Positions 25,410 to 36,968 of a stretch of DNA of 64,000 bases are shown here, piece by piece (positions within the stretch are counted from its first letter, which is position 1; each line of letters opens with the position of its first letter). Below the pieces are notes generated by a model. The model had not been told where the DNA came from. It searched no databases and saw only the letters and a program-made list of their open reading frames with translations. This stretch comes from Oxyruncus cristatus (lineage: Eukaryota > Chordata > Aves > Passeriformes > Cotingidae): assembly GCA_013399855.1 (NCBI GenBank), contig VXAY01004946.1, positions 353,606 to 417,605 of the forward strand, read 5' to 3'. Both the position numbers and the translations under genes were made by a program.

Positions 25410-25918
25410 ATAAACTTGAATTCAGTGTTGGGTCCAGTTCTGGGCTCCTCAGTACAAGAAATATGTGGACTAACTGAAGTGAGTTGAATGAAGAAGACTA
25501 AGGGATTGGAACATCTGACATATGAGAAGAGCCCAAGATTGCTGGGAGCAGTCAGTCTGGACAACAAAAGCCTCAGGGGGATCTTATCCACATTTGCAAA
25601 TATGAGAGGAATGAATGAAGAAGGGGGAGCCACTGACTTCTCTTTGTAGTGCCCACTGACAAGGCAAGAGACAATTAGCACAGATTAAAACACATTAAAT
25701 TTCATTTGAAGACGGAAGAACATCTTTTTACTGTGCAGGTGGTCAGACACTGGATCAGGTGTCCCAGAGGAGTTATGGAACCTCCATCTTTGGAAGTACT
25801 CAAAACTGGATTGGACACAGTTCTGGGTAACCTGCTTTAGTTGACTCTGCTTGAGCAGGGGGGAATGACAACTCGATGAACTCCAGAGGTCCTTTCCGAA
25901 CTCAATCATTCTGTAATT
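25410..25918 (+). mobile_element. CR1 LINE, about 510 bp 3' fragment
   Basis: It begins in the final part of ORF2 ('ggtccagttctgggctcctc'), continues through 'cctcagggggatcttatcc' and 'gtgcccactgacaaggcaag', and then the 3' UTR ('gcttgagcaggggggaatg'). It ends near 'caatcattctgtaattt', with a single decayed octamer. The fragment is 5'-truncated and has no intact frame. Many small differences from the remembered consensus suggest moderate age. Confidence 0.92.
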
Positions 25919-26261
25919 TCCAAAGCTAAATGATGTACAAGGATCAGCAAAGGTGGATCATACCTCATCCTTAAGTAATGTCCTACCAGCCTTTTGTAAC
26001 AATTCCCAACAAAGCCTGCTTTAAGCCACCAAAGTACTCACCACACTCTAGCAGAACTTCATAACCCTTGAACAGTGTTTCAATGCACAACTATCCTTGC
26101 ACTGAGGATTCAGTTTCGGGTACCATAACAATAAGAATAAAGAAAATTGAAATTTAAGTCTCACCCACGTGACTCTTCCTCATCTTTGTGCCTCCCCCTT
26201 ACATTCATATGCACACACACACATCTTTGCATCCTGTTTCCTCACTGTTCTAGCCGCCTAA

Positions 26262-26340
26262 GTCCTTATTTCCGCATGCGGCACAATGAGGAAGGTGCTA
26301 GCAGCCACCGCTCCCTCAGTGAGTCAGCAGGAGGCAGCTG
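26262..26340. promoter_or_regulatory. Candidate cis-regulatory patch (palindrome plus AP-1/Maf-like site)
   Basis: Within 80 GC-richer bases there is a perfect palindrome ccgcatgcgg (26272-26281), half of which resembles an NRF1 site. A TGAGTCAGCA motif (26320-26329) fits the AP-1/NF-E2/Maf consensus, and a CAGCTG E-box lies at 26335-26340. CpGs, rare elsewhere in the window, are kept here. Motif matches alone are weak evidence; function is inferred. Confidence 0.3.
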
Positions 26341-28480
26341 GCAGTTCCCCAGAGAGCTCCAGTTCCTGAGAAAAAGAGACCACATTTTTCATGACCATGG
26401 TATGCTATGTGTTACACAACCTCACTGCTGAATACTAAGAAATTAAACATGGCAGTTGCCTGAACACAACATTGTTATGGGGAAATTACAGCTTGAGTAC
26501 AGTGGAAACTCTGATACTCCCCTATGGCAATTACTCTTGAAAAATTGAGAGACTTAAAATTGTCCTTGAGAGCATTTAATAGCTGCAGACAGGCTCAGAG
26601 GATAATAGCTCTTTGATCTTGTGTATGATGGGAAGAGCACCACTGGGAGCTTAATGCCATCATTTTATGCAAATGTCACAGAAGGAGACTCCACATAGTT
26701 AAATTTTTCTGTCTCAAATGCAACATTTATGAAAGCCATCACTTCTTCATTATCCACCAGGTGGATGCAATAGATTGTTATATAATAGAAATTAAATATA
26801 AATGTTATCTTTGAGTTTGGAGAACAAGAAGATGCATTAATTAGAGAGAGAACTGCCTGTGATATTTATAAGCCTGTTTTCAAGAAGCTACTGTTGAGAA
26901 ATACTGACTGTAACTAATAATGCAAACTGTACCATATCATAAGAAAAACTCCATATAAACTAGCAACTTAAAAAGCACATAGACAAACCACAGTCATTTT
27001 AACAAAAAGAAAAATCTGGAATACAATTTCCATTTATTTTGTGCAGTCTTATGGAGACAGAAAACAGCAGAGATTTCTTAGAAAGTGGGCTCTGCAAATA
27101 AATTATTTTTGAAAACATTGTTGTCATTGTTTAGAGACAATGCCTTTAAATTAAGGAATAGGATTTCTCCTACCTTCTCCTGAAAACAAAAACCAGAGTA
27201 GTACTGACTTCTAACCCTGCTCTAAATTCAGAGTGTTTTTTTTTTAAAAGCTTCAAGGGTATTTTTATTTTTATAAGTAAAAAGGTGTTTGCTTGGCTAT
27301 AACTTTCTGGTCTTTCACAGGTGAGTTAATTTTAAAACCCTGTGGAAGCAACAATGAGCATCTAAGAAAACTCTGCATTTTTAACTTGCAGCAAATATTT
27401 GTACAGTACAGATAGAATGCTCTTTTAATGCATAAGAAAAAAAATGTATAGGATCAATATGTATAACCTTTAATGAAAATAATGCATCAAAAAATCACAG
27501 AACGCAGTGGTAAATCTCTGTATAAATTATTTATTCAAACAAATTCCAATGAAATAAAATTGGAAGTTACCTAGACAGAAAGACCTAGGTAACTAGGTCT
27601 ATGCACCATGAACCACATCATAAGAAATTCTAGTAGAGGAAGTTTAGAGGAAATTTACTCAAAATTGTTTGCTAGTAAAAATAAATAAATATTTTAAATC
27701 AAGTTCTGCATAAGACCCATTGGTTAAAAACAACTGAGATAATAACATTTTTTGTTCAGTCCTATGAAGCCAAAAAACAAACTCAATGAAAATATAAAAG
27801 TTAAGGGTCAATCCCTACCCTGGAGTCAAGAAGGTTTCTAGATTATTTTCTCTCTTGCTGTCATTGTTACAAGTTACTGACCTCGACTTCAATTTAAAAA
27901 AGTAAAGTGGATACCATTAATAAGTAAGATTTCTACTTTAAACATAAGGATTTGACTGTTACAGATGGTAACTACCAATTACTTTCAGTATGGATTGATC
28001 CTGCAGTTTTAATAACAGGCAGCATAGTGAATGCAGCAATTCAGAGTACAATCCACCTGTTAGAGTAACAGCAGAGCTTTAGAACGTGTTGGAGTTAACT
28101 AGTATTACCACTTCAGAAGTAAAGTGCTGATAGATTTGTTACACTAATTTCTGTGGGAAGTCTATGGTTTTTATTTATTTACTCACTTATTTCTGTAGTA
28201 GCAGTAGTAGTAATGGCAGTTACAGTAAATATCATACATGAACAAATATAGAAATGAGGAACTGAAGTAGGAGACAAGGATTTGTAAACTGAACTCTGCG
28301 CCAGTGGGTCTATTAATGACAAGGCCTTATTCCAATACAATTTATGACATATATGTCACATACGTCATAGTGTTCCCTTCACCACTAGACTTAACCAGCT
28401 CTGCACATGAGCCATTCTGCATGACCCTCAACTCCTCCACTGTGTTTCCCTCTTAGCTTTGAATTATCTCATGGGATCAC

Positions 28481-28546
28481 CGGCCACACACATCCCGTTA
28501 GGCTGCTTGCGGTACGAAAACTGGTGCGCTGCACTGATGTCGTTTT
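28481..28546. promoter_or_regulatory. Small CpG cluster in CpG-poor DNA
   Basis: About six CpG dinucleotides fall within roughly 65 bases (the stretches 'caccggcc', 'cccgtt', 'tgcggtacg', 'gtgcgct' and 'gtcgtt'). The surrounding kilobases are strongly CpG-depleted. This could be an unmethylated regulatory site or a young or gene-converted patch. It is far too short to be a classical CpG island. Confidence 0.3.
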
Positions 28547-31500
28547 GCCTTGTGTGCCAGAGCACATCAGAGCACAGTAAAACCCTTCCCTGGCTCTTCT
28601 TCAGAAACCTTTCCTAAAAAGGAAAGAAAAATAAATCTCTCATCTACCCAGCTCCAAACTTTTACAGTAGGAATCTGGTATAATTTTGATACCTCAACTG
28701 CTCTGAAAAACCTGTTTGCAATTAGACAGTAAGTTCAAAAGCTCTTGAGAAAGTGTTATCAAGAGATAAATATGCCATCATATAACTGAAATTATATGTG
28801 CCAAATTGAATGTACTAGGGACAAATAGGCTATATTAGGAAAAAAAATAAATCAGGTTTTAAAAATTTGTAGCAGAAAACATAATTGATTAATTAATATT
28901 AGCAAGATTTAAAAAGAGAGATGAAAGATCCAGTAGGCTTCTCATAGAAAAAGAAACAGGTAGCATACCTTTTTCTATTTACAACTTACTATTAAAACTG
29001 CTTGTAAAAAACATATGATTGTTTTTGTAAAAATATTCACTCAGGTTTTTTTTTTTTCCATTTTTCTATCAAGATAAAGAATTGATCTATTACGGACAGA
29101 CCCGAGATGATTCCATTTTTACATAATGCTGACAAGAACAGTATGTTTGTTAAGGTAGTGCCTAATAAAAATTCAGTTGGAGAGCCAGTCCTTGGCAACA
29201 CTGGTACACTGGTAGAGCAGATGTTTCTTACTTTAAGATGGCTGAAATGGCTCTTAACTATATTCTAGAAATGAAGAGCACAAGCAGCAAAACTTGGCAA
29301 GAACACAGTATTGTGATTCATAAAAACTGGGCTTCATGGAAAGGCTCCTGAGAAAATTGAATCATGTCCTTAGCTCAGGATAGTCTATTGTCATGGATTG
29401 ACTTTGTTCTCCTACTCTCTTAAGAAAACAACTGTAAGTTGTATTAATAGTAGTTTTCCTGCATCTTCTTTTAAATACTTAATGTTCTTTCATGAACCAA
29501 GTTATTTCTATTTAATGTTCTGTTCTCAAAACCATATAACTTGGTACCATTTTTGGTCCTGAATCCTACTCCAACAATGGTTTGAAACACTTAATGAGTC
29601 ATAGATCAAGGTTCAGATTTTTTCCATGCATTATCCTGCTATCCATAGATGAAGCTCTATCACTTCTGGGGCTTGAGCTAGTAGTTCTTCCTAGTACGTC
29701 CCTTTATTAGAAGGACATACCCTACAACTTTGAGCAACTCTTGGATCAGGAATTCCTGGCATCCTTCTCGGAGCAGATGATGTCAGCTACTGCATTTTTA
29801 TACTGCTGAGCACAATGGAGCTCTGTACTTGGATGTCCCCAGGATGCCACTCTGATACAAACAATAGTAACCTTTTCTGCTCTCTGACTATCTGAATTCC
29901 TCTTAGAAATCCAGAGCTGAATACTGATGGCATCACAGACAGAAAAGTCAAAACTTTCTTTGAGTTTTACTTGTTGACATCCTTCTCAAAATTAAACTAC
30001 GACCTTGAATGTCATGGGCCATGTCTACAAGTCATGAATCATACTGATTTTCACAGGTTTTTTGTTTTGCAGATCCACCAAAAAAAGAAGTCTAGAGAAG
30101 ACTCATTATAGCTTGCACTTTGATTGTCCTTCAGTAAAGGGAGGAGCAGTCATATGAGTAACTGCTGGCAAATATTATCTTATCTTTCTCAGATTATAAT
30201 ACCTTTCACCTAAAACTTGAACAAGGTATATCAAATTACCGCATAGTAAATAATCACTTTTCTCTCATCATTCAAAGTGTTGCTTCCTCTATTAGTCATT
30301 TACTTTCCTCATAAAAGGTATAATTAAATGCCCAAGCTGAAATACAGAAGCTGTTGCAAGTTCTGAGCTATTGGAAGTTCTAAGTTTTACGTGAACTTAG
30401 CGTGTCCCAAAACTCAGTAGGATTTTCTGGTTTAATTCTTAATTTTCCTAAACTGAAAGGCAAAGAGTTATAATATTGAATAGTCAATGAAAACATGTTT
30501 CTTTTGGTTTGCAGAAGTCATATGTCAATCCCTCAAAATCAGTAGATTTTTACATGGGTTGCTGTCCCTAACACAGATAACTACAGCTGTAGGCCCAAAA
30601 CACCATTTTAAGACACATTTGAAAAGATAATTCTTTCTGTGTTGGGTAAATACCACAGGAAAACATAAGTGTTCGAGGTTTTTGCTCTGTTTTATTAGTA
30701 CACAGTAGGTGATCATTCCTAACTGGAGTAGAAGTCTGTGTCCCATGTTCTTTCAAAAAAGGAACTGTGTAATAGAAAAGTGACTTCTGTGGACACAAGG
30801 TATGGCTGGATGGGACTGTGCTGATATGTTGTATCTAAAAAGAAGAGGAAATGAAGCAAGGAAGTTCCACTGGGCCAAGAGATCTCAGATGCCTAATTTT
30901 TTACAAAAAAGGAAGTAGCTTGGGAAAGAAAAAGCATTAATTAGAAAGTAGTCCTTGTTCACTATATCTACAGAATCCACAGCCCTATTTATCCCCATGA
31001 ACCAAGACTCTTACACAGTGTTCCAACCTCTGCTTAACAGGATGGATAACATCCACTACTGTGGGAGGACATGGCCATCTCTACTTGCAGAAGCACCTGA
31101 CAGGTGCTCAGCACTAGCAGATATAAAGCTCGAGAGTTTTCAGGCAGAAAGTAACTTGTAGGCATGACACTTGCTTATGGAATCTTCAGCTCTGCCATCA
31201 GAGTCCTGACATGACTTCTGTTGATGCTCTTTGACTGCTGGAACACACAAGTGCTATTGGTACTTCATGAGTAAAGTCTCAGGGTCTTAACTTCCATTCC
31301 TCATGTTTTCTCATGGGTGGGGGTTGGATGACATGCTATGTTATGCAGAATCCTGAATCATCAGGAGTTTCCTGAGTTGGACAGCCCGGGGTGGGGAATT
31401 TGTGAGTGAAGTAGAGCTGTTTTAGTCCAATACATACGGTATTTTACCACTTTGATTAAAAGTCCACAGGCTTGGTACGAACCTGGCAGCGTAGGAGCTC

Positions 31501-32003
31501 CAAACTTGCCTGGGCAAATCCATGGCATAAGCCGATTTTATTTTGTTTTAGCGACAACATCTATTAACTAGCAGTCGAGTTTGATATGCTAGCTTTGGTT
31601 TAGAGTGAGAAAAAGTAATTATTATTTGTAGATCAAACTATCTTTAATCATTAAACAAGATATGGCATGCAAGAGCGTAAACAGAGTGGTACCAGGAACA
31701 CTGAAATAAACAGACATCACAGTGGTCAGTCAGTGGTCACCACAGACATACAATCTTGTTAAACCAGTTTAGACATACAAAGAGAACAGAAAACCAAGCA
31801 ACTGGAATAACATGAAAATAAGTGAAAACAAATTAAGAGAATGCTTGCAATACGCATTGAGAAATTGGATAAACACAAGTTGACCTTCAAGAGAAGGAGG
31901 AAGGAATCCCTTTTACTTTCCCCAGAAGCATCAAACTCTTGCTGGTGTACAAGTGGGGACACAGATAGCTTGCTAGCACCCTTTCCTGCCTCCTCCCCTT
32001 AAG

Positions 32004-32068
32004 AAAGACTGTCCAATGACCTTAAGAACCTTGAGAGAGACTGGAAAGTTAACATAACACCAGAGAAA
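32004..32068 (+). CDS. Candidate internal coding exon (exon B of a proposed gene)
   Basis: A long pyrimidine tract ending 'ctcctccccttaag' precedes the exon, and the donor GAAA|GTAAGTA follows it. Only one frame is open: two bases (AA), then 21 codons reading RLSNDLKNLERDWKVNITPE plus K. The codons are coding-like, with GAC, AAC, AAG, CTG and GAG. The leading AA completes the G left by 14101-14184, giving Glu. The exon ends in phase 0, which is what 43839-43928 needs. The charged, heptad-like RLSNDLKNLERDW part could be helical. The protein is not recognised. Confidence 0.45.
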
Positions 32069-35000
32069 GTAAGTAGAGATCATGATTTTTTTTGTGTGCA
32101 TAATTAGTTGTGTTATAGAGACTTTCCCATATTAACTTGGACTGTGAATGGTAGCACTATTATTCAATGGTAGCATTGTGTTAGTATTCTTATAACTCTT
32201 TGCTTAATTTTGATTAGACTATTAAATTAGACTTAAAAAAAAAAAATCAAACCATAGCTCCATATCTATATAATGAGTTTTCTTCTGGCAATAACATTTG
32301 GAGTGTTGCAATGTGCATGCAGTTTCCAAGTTCATGAAATATCAGCTAATAATAACAGCTATCTCTTCTCTATTCACTCAGAAAACCTTCATACCAGCAG
32401 AGCTCCATCACCAATCATAAGGAAAGGGAAATGCCATGTGGCTGCACAGTAGCTTGAGTCAACACAAGAGGGGAAGTGGGAGCATGCAGCCAAGGATAGA
32501 GAGAGGGAAACAATAGTTATTTTCCATTGCTTTATCATTGTCTACCTTAACTGAACTTTTCTAAAGTATTATACAAGTACATGCACCAAGTGCAATTGTG
32601 AACATTTACATCTTCCATGCACAAACTTTTAATTCCTTAACAAATACGTAGGCCTGTGACTATTATATCTAAAAAATTTTTGTCTACTGTCATTGTTTGC
32701 CCTGAGAAGACAAGAAAAATATAAAAATTCAGTGGAAGAAAGCATGACTTGACTAAAATCAAACATATCAGAAAACAATAATGAGCAGTTACTGCATGTA
32801 AGTGCTGGAATCAGATCTTTTTTATGTTCACTTGACTGATGGTGGCTTGGTGAGTCCAAATTTTGAATGTGAAGGCATGGAGGAATGTGTCCCATAATGA
32901 AAGGCAAATACTATTTTTCAACAAATAGAAAATAACATTATTACTGTAAAAAATATCCACTGCAGGTTTTGACTCTCAGTTCCTCTCCTCTAAAATATAT
33001 TACTGGCTCCAAACCCACTAATGCTTAGCTGTAAACCCACCTCTCTACCACCTACTTTAATGCTCTGTAGCACACCAGCCTTTCCAGTTTACGTGCCCTA
33101 CCTCATCTCTCTTCCTCTATGATCTCACTGCAAACACAGCATCAATGGTGTTTGGTGGGATTCCAGATACTGTACCTGCCTAACCAAAACTCAGGATTTA
33201 GGTTCTTCTTTCTAAATCTGATGTGCTGGCACAGTTCAGGGCTTTGAGGAAACAAAATAATGACTATCTATAACCACCAATAACCACATGCAGACATAGA
33301 AACAAATGGTTTTTTAAAGCAGTTCCTCACTTTTGTTTATTGTTTTTGAATCTCGAAGGGATCTGACTTCTTCCTTTCAGGCTCTCTCATGAGTTCATAT
33401 ATCTCAAGCACTATTTAGACCTTAAATTAACCTTTTGAAGGAAGTAGTAAGGTTAGTATGACTTCTAAGTTAGGACAAACTCTAGTCTCTCAGTGCCTTT
33501 CATTATGGAGGCAAAAGCACGCCTGATGTCAAAAGAAGACAGCTTTCTTAGTTATTTATTTCTTGACATTACAATGCAAGTTTGGGATTTTTTATTTTGT
33601 TTTTATAGCAGATAAAATAAAGATGGCAGTTATAGGTGTTTTATAGAAGACCCATGTGAATATAAATGGTAAAGTCATATTCAACCTCTGCACATACAAA
33701 CAAATGCTTGTTGTTTCTTTCCCTCCACTTAAACACAGCTGGCTATCCACTTGCGTTAAACTGAGGCAACTCTCAGATACTATCCAGCAAACTTTTTTCT
33801 GTAGTAAACCATGGTAGCTTTCTAGGAATAATCTCATTTCCCTCTAATAATTGCAGTCACATTCAATTCTTTATCCCCAAACCTCATCACCTTTAACATT
33901 TTCTGGTCATCATACTGGCAGTATCTTTCTACTAAACAAGGAAAAGTGTCACCTGTATGAAGATCCCAGTGTCTCACACTTGACTCACGCACAATTCCTT
34001 GAGTTGGGAGTAAAACTGCTCCCTCTAGTCTATAGCCATCTACAATGCACTATAAAATGCCTCCATCCATTGAAAACCTATTATTTACTTAAATACCTAG
34101 TAGAAAGGACACCTTTCACACAAACGTATGACTAGTGTTAAGCCATGCAACTCTTCACTGGCTCTTGGTGGAGAACATACATGATGGGAATCACCTATTT
34201 TGCATCATATTCAATTGACCTGGCTCTCCCTAACTACTACTGAGAAACATGGTAACTTTAAAAAAAAATAAAATTCTAGAATTTATAATAATCAGGGGGG
34301 TAAAGTAGTAAGAAAAATATATACGAGAAGACAGCTACACACTGAAGGAAAACAGATTTTTTTCCTTGCCCATTATTTCATCCTAATGGAAACAGGTCAG
34401 ACATAATTGCACACAAGAGATGTTTGCTTCCCTCCATTGGCCGAGGGGGAGTGAGATAACTAGCACAGAAGCAGAAGCCTACATTGCCTAACATGAAGTG
34501 AGATGATATTTCAAAAGAAACTTGTATTATAAGCATTTGCATTTAAACCAGTGCTGGTATTCCTTTTATTACACCAGTGATAAAGGTTTAGGGAAAAGTA
34601 AATAACAAAATAGTAAAGCAGCAAAACCAGATTTTAAGCTCAAATCACAAAGATAAACTCAAATGTAGGTATCTCATCAAAAGTGTTCAACATGTATAGA
34701 GAAAAACTACATCAGAATGAAACAATTTTTTTTTTCTTCTGTACTGAGTGTAACCTTTGGTACCTGCCCTTTTTGGCTTGTAAATTGAACAGATGAAATA
34801 ATATCTGTAAAACAGAATACGAAAATAAGATCTCTTCACTAGAGAAGATACTTCAGGAAATATAGAAAGGGAACTTCCCTTAGTATCTTCTTAGAAAGCA
34901 TTCTCTGCGTGACACCATTTTTACAAAAGTGGAAAAATTATCACACTATAGGAAAAGACAGAAAAAAAAAAGAAACTGTAAAAAATTTGGCAGCTGTCCA

Positions 35001-36795
35001 TAGCAAAGATGTTTTAATATAATTGGGAAAATGGAGTTTGAAATTTTGTGCAGTCCAAATGTTGACCCAACAATGGAAGCAGGTCCACTTTTTGATTAGA
35101 TTCTCATTCACAATAGAAAAAAGATCAGGAATATTATTGCTTGAAGAAATGTGTCAAGACAGAAAGACAATATTGTGGGGGAAGTGTGCTCTGATATTCA
35201 GTGAAGATGCAGACAGGATGTGTGAGTATTTTAAGGTATTGTATCAATGGGCTTGACCACTTCTTAGCAAACTGTAGACTAAATCAAATATAAAATTACA
35301 TTTGTCAGTATGCAGTGCAAACACATCGATTTAGGAGCTGATGAAAAGTTTGGGGTTTATCACTGGATAACTGATCAACTAAATAATTTATCAACTGGAT
35401 GTATGGGTCAAACATGGATGATCATTACTGAAAGAACAACACAACTGAGAAATGCAAGTTGAGGATGCCTACACGGGTGTGAGATGATAATTTCCTGGAA
35501 GCTGGAGATCTCAAAATACAGCCTGCCAGCATGGGTTGAGAAGTACATGTATAACAAATCTGAGGGAAATGAAAACACTGTTTATGGCTTCTGTCCTTCC
35601 CCCTTTCTCTTTTCCTGCTCTTTTCCTGTCCTTTCCCCTGCTCTTTTTCTGCTTTTTCTATGTAAATTTTTGAATATATTTGTCCTAGCTAAAAGTATTC
35701 ATGGCACATAATCATTACATTCTTTTGAATCTTGACCCCAGAGCAGAACTGAGTTTCTATGCTAATTTCTTATAAATTAAAGCATCAGTCAGGCACATAT
35801 AGCTGTTGTCACAAATGTGGGCTGTGACTTACAGTTTTGTAGGCAAGATTTAAATGCCCATGTAGTTAAATGCCTACCACTCACTTTTCATTTTTGTAAA
35901 CCCTGGCAGTTAAAACAGGTTGTCAGTTTTTGCTACCCCTCAGTCAGGTCTATTAGCTAATCTGGTATCCCTCTTAATATATTCTCTTGCTTTCCTATTA
36001 AGTGTATTCTCCAGGATAATGAAGCATTCAGTATATTGGGACAGTCAGACATGTTTCCGCTACTCCTTTCCAAAGATACTACTTTCCAGAATATGAACAG
36101 GAGAAAAGAGATTTACAGAAAAAAACAAGCAGAGTATGCTGTTAGATAAGTGCTAACACAGTACAGAACTAAACACGCTGCCACAGGTTGTGCAAGGCAC
36201 CCAGCTGCTGTCATTTACACTCAGAGAGAAGCAGAGTATTGAGTTGCAGATTACAAGAAATATGACTGTGCAGACTTTTCCAGGAGTCTGAAAGACAGAC
36301 AATAGCTGTGCTTTCATTAGTGGTTCTTCTTGCTTATGTGGCCTGTAATCTATAGTGATATGAAACTCTGGGACTTCTGGAGATAGAAGATTTCCCTAAC
36401 ACACATGAAAAGGCAGCCAGGTATGAGCAGCACACTGAAATTCCTGGTTTACACCATTTCTTGTAAAATGGTTTTCTCACAGTTAAGCACAAAGCAGATT
36501 AGAGTCTTAGGAGGTGATGGAGGAATTGAGCTGTGCTGCAGGAGCAGAAATAAACGGCCTAAGACAGGAAGGGGAAGGAAGTCCATAAGCTGGCATTACT
36601 CGTGGAACTGAAGCACCCCGTTGTTTTGATTTGCCTTACCCTCCAGATCCCCTAAGTGAACTAGAACTTACAGAATTTCTGGGGCTCTGCACACATCCCA
36701 TTGTTTTCAATTACATCTTCATTTTAAGTCAAAAGGAGACATTAACAAGCAAGATTGTGGTTCATGTCTTGCATTTATTTATTCAAAGAATTCAT
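32069..36795. other. AT-rich stretch, no firm feature
   Basis: No mobile element was recognised in about 4.7 kb. An open frame at 35023-35256 (+) has no supporting context. It would be intronic if the proposed plus-strand gene is real. Confidence 0.5.
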
Positions 36796-36968
36796 TGTGT
36801 GTGTATATATATATATCTTTTTATATATGTATATATACGTATGCACATATACAGTCACTACAGTCAATGCATTATGGGTTTTGCATGTATATATCTGTCT
36901 GTGCAGTAATACTACATATATACATATACATACAAAATATATTATATATATGTATACACATATATATA
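36796..36968. repeat. TA/TG-rich microsatellite region
   Basis: (TG)n, (TA)n and TATG/TACA words flank a short non-repetitive core (about 36848-36900). The two arms are partly complementary to each other, so a cruciform or hairpin is possible. Short open frames in several phases here are by-products of the repeat. Confidence 0.8.

Larger units (their letters stand above)
25919..32003. other. Long AT-rich stretch with two GC-richer patches
   Basis: It is mostly featureless. Two short patches stand out and are listed separately (26262-26340 and 28481-28546). A perfect 14-base palindrome, tgacatatatgtca, lies at 28345-28358. A strong donor-like TTCACAG|GTGAGT occurs near 27321, but no compatible exon could be built on it. 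Confidence 0.5.
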
